Positions 40,453-45,383 of a DNA stretch of 45,383 nt are shown here, piece by piece; the first letter of the stretch is position 1; each line of letters starts with the position of its first letter. Source of the DNA: Silvibacterium sp. (GTDB lineage Bacteria; Acidobacteriota; Terriglobia; Terriglobales; Acidobacteriaceae). The position numbers were made by a program, and so were the translations under genes. Below the pieces are notes generated by a model that was not told the DNA's origin, searched no databases, and saw nothing but the letters and a program-made list of their open reading frames with translations. The stretch lies in assembly GCA_019234945.1 (NCBI GenBank), contig JAFAKX010000244.1, forward strand, positions 1 to 45,383, in the 5' to 3' direction.

Positions 40453-41337
40453 GTGAGTGCAATACCCTCCATACCCATTGACGCACAATCGCCTTCATCG
40501 CAGGTCCGCGAGATCACAATCGCTCACAGTCCGGACTCCGATGACGCGTTCATGTTCTATGGACTGGCGACCAACAAGGTCCGTGTGCCGGGCTACAAAT
40601 TCACGCATACGCTCACCGATATTGAAACACTGAACCAGAAGGCCATTCACGAAGCCTTTTATGACGTGACGGCTATCTCGTTCCACGCGTATCCGTACAT
40701 CCAGGACAACTATGCCCTGATGGCGTGCGGAGGGTCGGTCGGCGAGGGCTACGGCCCGATGATCGTCGCGAGTCGGACATTCAGTCTGGACGACATCAAG
40801 CGCGTCCGGGTCGCGGTCCCGGGCAAGCTGACCACAGCATACCTCACTCTGAAGCTTTTCGCGCCTGAGATTGAAACCGCCGTGGTTCCCTTCGACCGCA
40901 TCATTCCGGAGATCCAGGCCGGCAACTTCGAGGCCGGCTTGATCATTCATGAAGGGCAGCTCACCTACGCACAGAGCGGACTCCGCAAGGTGATCGATCT
41001 GGGACAGTGGTGGCGCGACCAGACGCGTCTGCCCCTGCCGCTGGGCGGCAATGCGATTCGGCGGTCATTGGGCGACCAGAGAATACGAGTCGTGACCCAG
41101 GCACTCCGCGACAGCATTCAGCACGGCCTCGATCATCGGGAGGAAGCTCTCACCTATGCGATGCAGTTCGCCCGCGATCTCGACCAGGTGCAAGCGAATA
41201 AGTTCGTGGGCATGTATGTCAACGAGCGCACGCTGAATTATGGCGAGGACGGCCGCGAGGCGATCCGCAAGCTGCTATCCATGGGGCACGAGCGCGGCAT
41301 CATTCCGCATCCGGTGAAGGTGGATTTCGTCGGCTAA
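40453..41337 (+). CDS. mqnD: 1,4-dihydroxy-6-naphthoate synthase (futalosine menaquinone pathway)
   Basis: This protein of about 294 residues has the periplasmic-binding-like fold of MqnA/MqnD. ITIAHSPDSDDAFMFYGLA, DIETLNQKAIHEAFYDVTAI, GEGYGPMIVASR, PGKLTTAYLTLKLFAPE and EAGLIIHEGQLTYAQSGL are closest to MqnD, which turns cyclic de-hypoxanthine futalosine into 1,4-dihydroxy-6-naphthoate. It implies menaquinone synthesis by the futalosine route; other mqn genes are not in the window. The frame opens at a GTG (40414) without ribosome site; the GTG at 40453, with AAAGGA upstream, is preferred. Confidence 0.85.
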   Translation: MSAIPSIPIDAQSPSSQVREITIAHSPDSDDAFMFYGLATNKVRVPGYKFTHTLTDIETLNQKAIHEAFYDVTAISFHAYPYIQDNYALMACGGSVGEGYGPMIVASRTFSLDDIKRVRVAVPGKLTTAYLTLKLFAPEIETAVVPFDRIIPEIQAGNFEAGLIIHEGQLTYAQSGLRKVIDLGQWWRDQTRLPLPLGGNAIRRSLGDQRIRVVTQALRDSIQHGLDHREEALTYAMQFARDLDQVQANKFVGMYVNERTLNYGEDGREAIRKLLSMGHERGIIPHPVKVDFVG

Positions 41338-41406
41338 CACGACTGCGCTGATCAGGCTTCGCAAAGCGCGGGGGCCGGAGATTTAGAGCCCGAACGCGCT
41401 CGCCGC

Positions 41407-42921
41407 TTAGGTTCCGGTGCCGCGCACGACCACTTCCGCTGTCCGGAGCAGTATCTTCAGATCGAGCCAGAAGCTCCAGTTTTCGACGTAGGCTGTGTCA
41501 AGCGCAATGTACTTGGCGAATGAGGCGTCCTGCCGCGCCTGGATCTGCCAGAGGCCGGTCAGTCCGGGCAGCACCTCGAGCCGGCGGAAGTGCTCCAGCT
41601 CATACTTCTCCACCTCGCTCGCAATCGGCGGGCGGGGACCGACAATGCTCATCTCTCCGCGCAGCACATTGAAGAACTGTGGCAGCTCATCGAGGCTGTA
41701 CTTGCGCAGGAATCGCCCGATTCGCGTAATGCGCGGGTCGTTGCTCACCTTGAAAAGAATGTTGTCGCGCTCGTTCATGGCGGCGATGTTCTGCTTAAGC
41801 TGCTCCGCATTCTTGACCATGGTGCGGAATTTGAAACACGGGAAGACCCGGCCGCGCTTACCAATGCGTTCCGAGACAAAGAAAATCGGGCCTTTGCTGT
41901 CGAGCCGTATGAGCAGGGCGATGGCCGCCATCAGCGGAAACACGGCCGTGAGGGCCAGCAGCGAAAGCACGATATCGACCACCCGCTTGAGGAACAGAGC
42001 GATGGTGCGTGGGTCGCGGCGATGCAGGCTGACGACGGGGAAGACGCCGAGGTACTCTAGCGGGGCGTTCGCAGTGAGTTCGCCGTAGTATCCGGAGATG
42101 GATCGGATGTCGATTTCGAGATCCCGGGCCTCTTCAACCAGCCGGATGGCCTGCTCGATCGCGCAAGGCTCAGCAATCACAATCTCGTCAATGAAATGCA
42201 GGCGCGTGAGCTGCCGGATGCGGTCGACCCCGCCGAGAACCTGGTGTTCCGGCACCTCAAGGCTGGAGATGCAACCGGGCGAGATCAGGAAGCCGCGCAA
42301 CTTGTAGCCGAGTCGGTAATCCTTGGCGATGTGTTGGCCGAGAGCGTAGCTCAGGTGATTGGTTCCAAGGATAACAACATTCCGGGTTTCGAGGCCGCGC
42401 TCGAATTGGCGATAACGGGCCAGCCTCCAGACCACTCGACTGATCGACAGCGTGATGATGGCGCTCAGAATGAGCAGCAGCACCAGACCCCGCGAGATCA
42501 TGAAGTTGTTGGTCATGTAAAGCCCGCCGCAGAGAAGCAGGCCGGCATTCAGGCAGGCCTGTACGGTGAGGCGAACCTCGTGCGCTCCAGTGGAAAGCGG
42601 AACCGGCGAGTAGAGGCCGTAACGCCTCGCGACCAGCGCATAAGCGAGGATGAACCACACCAGATAGATCAGATTGACGGGTGCGCTTGTGAGGCTGTGG
42701 AAAACCGCCGTGAACTGCGAGCCTTTGTCAGCAATGGCCGAGCGTAGAATCAGTGCGCTTCCAAATGCCAGCAGAATGGCAAAGGCGTCGTTCATCATCA
42801 TGAGGAGCGACGTTACCATCTGGGGCCCGACCACTCCGGCCCGAGACCGCCTGCGCGCCGGAAAGCCGGTTGCTGGCTGATCTGCAGTATTCGTCTTCCG
42901 AACGTATTCCGAAGTAGCCAT
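41407..42921 (-). CDS. Polyprenyl-phosphate sugar-1-phosphate transferase (WcaJ/exopolysaccharide type)
   Basis: This protein of about 504 residues has N-terminal membrane helices (about residues 35-165), a Rossmann-like CoA-binding_3 domain (ETRNVVILGTNHLSYALGQH) and a C-terminal bacterial sugar transferase domain. The last starts with KRVVDIVLSLLALTAVFPLM and shows KGPIFFVSERIGKRGRVFPC, FKFRTMVKNAEQLKQN, YSLDELPQFFNVLRGEMSIV and LPGLTGLWQIQARQD. It starts exopolysaccharide or capsule repeat-unit assembly on undecaprenyl phosphate. The frame begins GTG-ATG; I use the ATG at 42921. No other polysaccharide genes are nearby. Confidence 0.92.
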   Translation of the reverse strand: MATSEYVRKTNTADQPATGFPARRRSRAGVVGPQMVTSLLMMMNDAFAILLAFGSALILRSAIADKGSQFTAVFHSLTSAPVNLIYLVWFILAYALVARRYGLYSPVPLSTGAHEVRLTVQACLNAGLLLCGGLYMTNNFMISRGLVLLLILSAIITLSISRVVWRLARYRQFERGLETRNVVILGTNHLSYALGQHIAKDYRLGYKLRGFLISPGCISSLEVPEHQVLGGVDRIRQLTRLHFIDEIVIAEPCAIEQAIRLVEEARDLEIDIRSISGYYGELTANAPLEYLGVFPVVSLHRRDPRTIALFLKRVVDIVLSLLALTAVFPLMAAIALLIRLDSKGPIFFVSERIGKRGRVFPCFKFRTMVKNAEQLKQNIAAMNERDNILFKVSNDPRITRIGRFLRKYSLDELPQFFNVLRGEMSIVGPRPPIASEVEKYELEHFRRLEVLPGLTGLWQIQARQDASFAKYIALDTAYVENWSFWLDLKILLRTAEVVVRGTGT

Positions 42922-43215
42922 CACTGTCCCAAAAGCTGCAAATCAGAAACTTACCCGCACTGGAACACCCTTTGCCATGACCATCAGACAAGTGCTTCAC
43001 AGGTGAGGGGCTAAGAATACTGCAATATATTTTTCTTTCGATCTCTGACTTACGGGGTACAACCCGGGGTGGAAGCCTTAGTTTCTCTACAAAGCCAACG
43101 CTGCGGCAAATTATTTGGAGGATCTGTGGGTCTTTGCGAATGCGTTACGACCCGATTTCTTGACACTATACCATGATTGAGTCCGATGACAGTGACGAAT
43201 CGATAACAGCAAGAT

Positions 43216-43236
43216 GAATTTGGGTTGGCCAAATTC
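43216..43236. promoter_or_regulatory. Perfect 8-base inverted repeat in the sugar-transferase leader
   Basis: GAATTTGG (43216-43223) and CCAAATTC (43229-43236) form a perfect inverted repeat around GTTGG. On the minus strand only a weak T-containing stretch follows. It may be an operator or an attenuator-like hairpin. Confidence 0.4.
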
Positions 43237-43321
43237 CTCAAGACCGACCCTCTTTTCTTTTTCCCCAGCTTCGCAGGAATTGCCCAGAGTGTTTCCTTCC
43301 CGACAACGGACGACAGTCGAA

Positions 43322-43349
43322 ATAACAAGTGTCATCGTCGTTGTGTCAA
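43322..43349 (-). promoter_or_regulatory. Candidate sigma-70 promoter for the sugar transferase gene
   Basis: A perfect TTGACA on the minus strand (43349-43344) is followed after 16 bases by TGTTAT (43327-43322), a 4-of-6 match to TATAAT. Transcription from here would give a leader of about 390 bases. Confidence 0.3.
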
Positions 43350-43492
43350 ATATGTTAACGGCGGTCGCCAACGTTTCACATAAATTCTGCTTTACCGGCT
43401 GTGTGCATCGCCCTGTCTGCTTTCAGATTGGTAACTTGCGTGCCTTGCCTCGCGGGGGTTAAAAGCTCCACCCTTTGGGCTAGACTGGCGCC

Positions 43493-44098
43493 ATGCCCTA
43501 TGAATTTCGCAGTTTCATCGCTGGCATTATCGCGAGCGAGGCGCGTCCCGTTGAAAAGTATGGACACCAGCCACGCCTCTATAACCTGACGCGCCGGATC
43601 GGCGAAGGGCTCGACTATGATGACGACGTAGTCTATGCGGCTGCGTGGTTGCATGATATCGGCGTATTTGTGGGCAATCGCCCCGAAGATCCCGAGCTTC
43701 TGCGGCGCTGGGACCACGTGGCTTATGCCTGCGAACGCGTACCGGTCATTCTCACCGCGGCCGGATTTCCTGCAGAGAAAATTCCTGCAGTTCTGGATGC
43801 AATCCGCACGCATCAGCCGAAAGACGACCCTCAAACCACTGAGGCGGTAATCCTGCGAGACGCCGACATTCTCGAGCAGCTTGGCGCGATCGGTCTTCTG
43901 CGGACTATTTCGAAAATTGGACGTGATACGCGGTACGCGCGTTTCAGCGACGTTCTCCATGTGATGAGGAGCGCCCTGGCCGAGTTGCCTGCGAAGCTGC
44001 GTACGGCACGGGCAAGAGAGCTTGCCGTACCGAAGGTCCGGCTGCTTGCCGAGTTTCTCCATGCGCTTGACGGCGAGGCGGGGGACGCACTCTTTTAG
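43493..44098 (+). CDS. HD-domain phosphohydrolase-like protein
   Basis: This 201-residue protein has an HD domain: the HD pair H54-D55 in YAAAWLHDIGVFVG, H75 in WDHVAYACERV, H107 in IRTHQPKDDP and the aspartates in ILRDADILEQLGAIG. These supply the metal-binding residues of HD phosphohydrolases acting on nucleotides or similar phosphates. Substrate unknown. The ATG at 43493 has no clear ribosome site. The aminotransferase gene follows in the same direction; they may share a transcript. Confidence 0.85.
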   Translation: MPYEFRSFIAGIIASEARPVEKYGHQPRLYNLTRRIGEGLDYDDDVVYAAAWLHDIGVFVGNRPEDPELLRRWDHVAYACERVPVILTAAGFPAEKIPAVLDAIRTHQPKDDPQTTEAVILRDADILEQLGAIGLLRTISKIGRDTRYARFSDVLHVMRSALAELPAKLRTARARELAVPKVRLLAEFLHALDGEAGDALF

Positions 44099-44164
44099 GC
44101 AATGCCATCCAGCGCCGCCAGCGGCTATCGAGCGCTATATTACGAAGAACAGGAGAAGAAGGAA

Positions 44165-45367
44165 GTGGACGAGTTTTCGAGAATCAAACGGCTGCCGGCC
44201 TATGTGTTCAACATCACGGGAGAGCTCAAGGCGGCAGCCCGGCGGCGCGGCGAAGACATCGTTGACTTCGGCATGGGGAATCCGGACGGAGCCACGCCCC
44301 CGCATATCGTCGAAAAGATGATCGAGGCGGCGCGCAAACCCGATACGCACCGCTACTCTCTTTCCCGCGGCATTCCAAGGCTGCGCAGGGCGATCACGAA
44401 CTGGTACGAGCGGCGCTACAACATCTCGCTCGATCCGGAGACCGAGGCCATCGTAACGATCGGCTCGAAAGAGGGGATCGCACATCTCTGCCTGGCCACG
44501 CTCGATCAGGGTGACGTGGTGCTGGTTCCGAATCCGAGCTACCCGATCCACATTTATGGCCCGGTAATCGCAGGGGCGAACATCCGGAGCGTTGCGATCC
44601 ACAACACCGACCTCTTTCTGGCGGAGCTCGAGGAGACGATTCCGCTGACGTATCCGAAGCCGAAGATGCTGATTCTGAATTTTCCGGCGAACCCGACGAC
44701 GCAGTGCGTCGACCTGTCGTTCTTTGAGCGCGTGGTAGCGCTCTGCCGGCAGCACGGCATCTATCTTGTTCACGACCTGGCTTACGCTGACCTGGTCTTC
44801 GACGGATTTCGCGCGCCGTCGATCCTTGAAGTGCCCGGGGCACGAGAGATCGCCGTTGAGTTCTTCACGCTTTCGAAAAGCTACAACATGCCGGGATGGC
44901 GCGTCGGATTCATGGTCGGAAACAAGACACTGGTCGCGGCCCTGGCGCGTCTGAAGAGCTACTTCGATTACGGAACATTCACGCCGATCCAAGTCGCGTC
45001 GATCTTGGCGCTCGAAGGGCCACAGGAATGCGTGACCGAGATCTGCGAGAATTATCGGCGGCGGCGTGATGTCCTTGTACAGGGCCTGAACAAGCTCGGA
45101 TGGCAGGTTGCTCTGCCCAAAGCCACGATGTTCGTCTGGGCTCCAATACCGCAGCCATTCCGGCACCTCGGTTCGCTTGAATTTTCAACCATGCTTCTTC
45201 GCGAGGCAAAGGTTGCGGTGAGTCCCGGAATTGGCTTCGGCGAGTACGGCGACGCGCACGTGCGCTTCTCTCTTATCGAAAACGAAGAGCGCACACGCCA
45301 GGCGCTTCGCTGCATTCGGCAGATGATCCAGAAGGACCGCGTGGGGTTACATGCCGCCGCTCACTGA
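44165..45367 (+). CDS. alaC: PLP-dependent class I/II aminotransferase, AlaC-like
   Basis: This protein of about 400 residues closely resembles glutamate-pyruvate aminotransferase Ala[92 protein letters not shown] and the PLP lysine (K238) in [18 protein letters not shown]. It probably makes alanine, though related enzymes use other amino acids. The frame extends to an ATG at 44102 with no ribosome site; the GTG at 44165 has AGGAG 9 bases upstream and matches the family start. Confidence 0.87.
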   Translation: MDEFSRIKRLPAYVFNITGELKAAARRRGEDIVDFGMGNPDGATPPHIVEKMIEAARKPDTHRYSLSRGIPRLRRAITNWYERRYNISLDPETEAIVTIGSKEGIAHLCLATLDQGDVVLVPNPSYPIHIYGPVIAGANIRSVAIHNTDLFLAELEETIPLTYPKPKMLILNFPANPTTQCVDLSFFERVVALCRQHGIYLVHDLAYADLVFDGFRAPSILEVPGAREIAVEFFTLSKSYNMPGWRVGFMVGNKTLVAALARLKSYFDYGTFTPIQVASILALEGPQECVTEICENYRRRRDVLVQGLNKLGWQVALPKATMFVWAPIPQPFRHLGSLEFSTMLLREAKVAVSPGIGFGEYGDAHVRFSLIENEERTRQALRCIRQMIQKDRVGLHAAAH

Positions 45368-45383
45368 ACTGCTGGCGTATTTT
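45351..45383 (+). CDS. Possible start of the next gene (truncated by the window end)
   Basis: An ATG at 45351 opens a frame reading [11 protein letters not shown] to the window end, overlapping the aminotransferase stop by 17 bases. It could be the first codons of a coupled downstream gene. Too short to identify, and no ribosome site is evident. Confidence 0.25.
   Translation, partial: MPPLTELLAYF

Larger units (their letters stand above)
42922..43492. other. Long AT-richer divergent non-coding region (571 bases)
   Basis: This is the longest gene-free stretch and visibly less GC-rich than its surroundings. It holds a candidate minus-strand promoter at 43322-43349 and a perfect inverted repeat at 43216-43236, giving a possible leader of nearly 400 bases for the sugar transferase gene. 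I compared it with c-di-GMP riboswitch signatures and found no convincing match. Small open frames on both strands look spurious. Confidence 0.55.

Noticed and set aside
42922-43200. Possible c-di-GMP (GEMM) riboswitch in the sugar-transferase leader
   Set aside because: I looked for the conserved GEMM core segments on the minus strand and could not align them; only short GC stems are present.
44135-45166. 343-codon open frame on the minus strand
   Set aside because: It is antisense to the AlaC-like aminotransferase and Arg/Asp/Val-rich without motifs.
1-45383. tRNA, rRNA, CRISPR arrays and insertion sequences
   Set aside because: I scanned intergenic regions for T-loop-like motifs, regularly spaced repeats, transposase motifs and paired terminal repeats and found none I could support.

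Overview
The window looks like a GC-rich chromosomal segment of an acidobacterium, probably of the Terriglobia/Acidobacteriaceae type. This is inferred from two large orphan MacB-type permeases of the ADOP kind, a secreted protein of the 'VWFA-related acidobacterial' type, futalosine-route menaquinone synthesis (MqnD), a Gram-negative envelope gene set, and plant-polysaccharide hydrolases. I see no prophage, insertion sequence, CRISPR array, tRNA or rRNA. Mobile-type content is limited to two toxin-antitoxin pairs.

Layout. 1-5.8 kb: the end of tadA, a DUF985 cupin, an overlapping SRPBCC/ArsR pair, the first ADOP permease, a secreted helical protein and a SprT-like metalloprotein. 5.8-11.4 kb: lgt, a hypoxanthine phosphoribosyltransferase, deoC, a GAF-GAF-PP2C phosphatase and aroA. 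11.4-14.7 kb: a VapBC-type pair and the second ADOP permease. 14.7-22.6 kb: a cell-envelope block with signal peptidase I, a VirB10/TrbI-like secreted protein, a class-A beta-lactamase-like protein that lacks the usual omega-loop glutamate, a class-C-like serine hydrolase, murQ and murA. An AbrB-Doc toxin-antitoxin pair sits inside this block, and a DinB-family gene broken by a frameshift follows it.

22.6-30.2 kb: a DMT permease, pnp with an Arg/Gly-rich tail and a structured leader, rpsO, a GH8 glycosidase and rpsA. 30.3-35.0 kb: four minus-strand genes (DHA2 exporter, tiny Cys/His protein, Met-rich outer-membrane-type protein, second MFS exporter) with strong palindromes upstream. This looks like a metal or toxicant export unit without an HlyD adaptor or TolC and is my best candidate for an under-described system. 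35.3-39.0 kb: a VWFA-type protein without its metal site, a Tat-type GH10 xylanase coupled to a small gene, a TlpA-like thioredoxin and an FtsB/DivIC protein. 39.1-45.4 kb: cutA, a small membrane protein, bioY, mqnD, a polyprenyl-phosphate sugar transferase behind a long AT-richer non-coding region, an HD-domain protein and an AlaC-type aminotransferase.

Functional links. Lgt, signal peptidase I, MurA, MurQ, the two serine hydrolases, the FtsB-like protein and the sugar-phosphate transferase all act on the envelope. RpsO, Pnp, RpsA and TadA act in RNA metabolism and translation. GH8 plus GH10 suggest use of xylan-type oligosaccharides. Several starts were set from Shine-Dalgarno spacing, with GTG and TTG starts common. 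All functions are inferred from reading the sequence without database searches.
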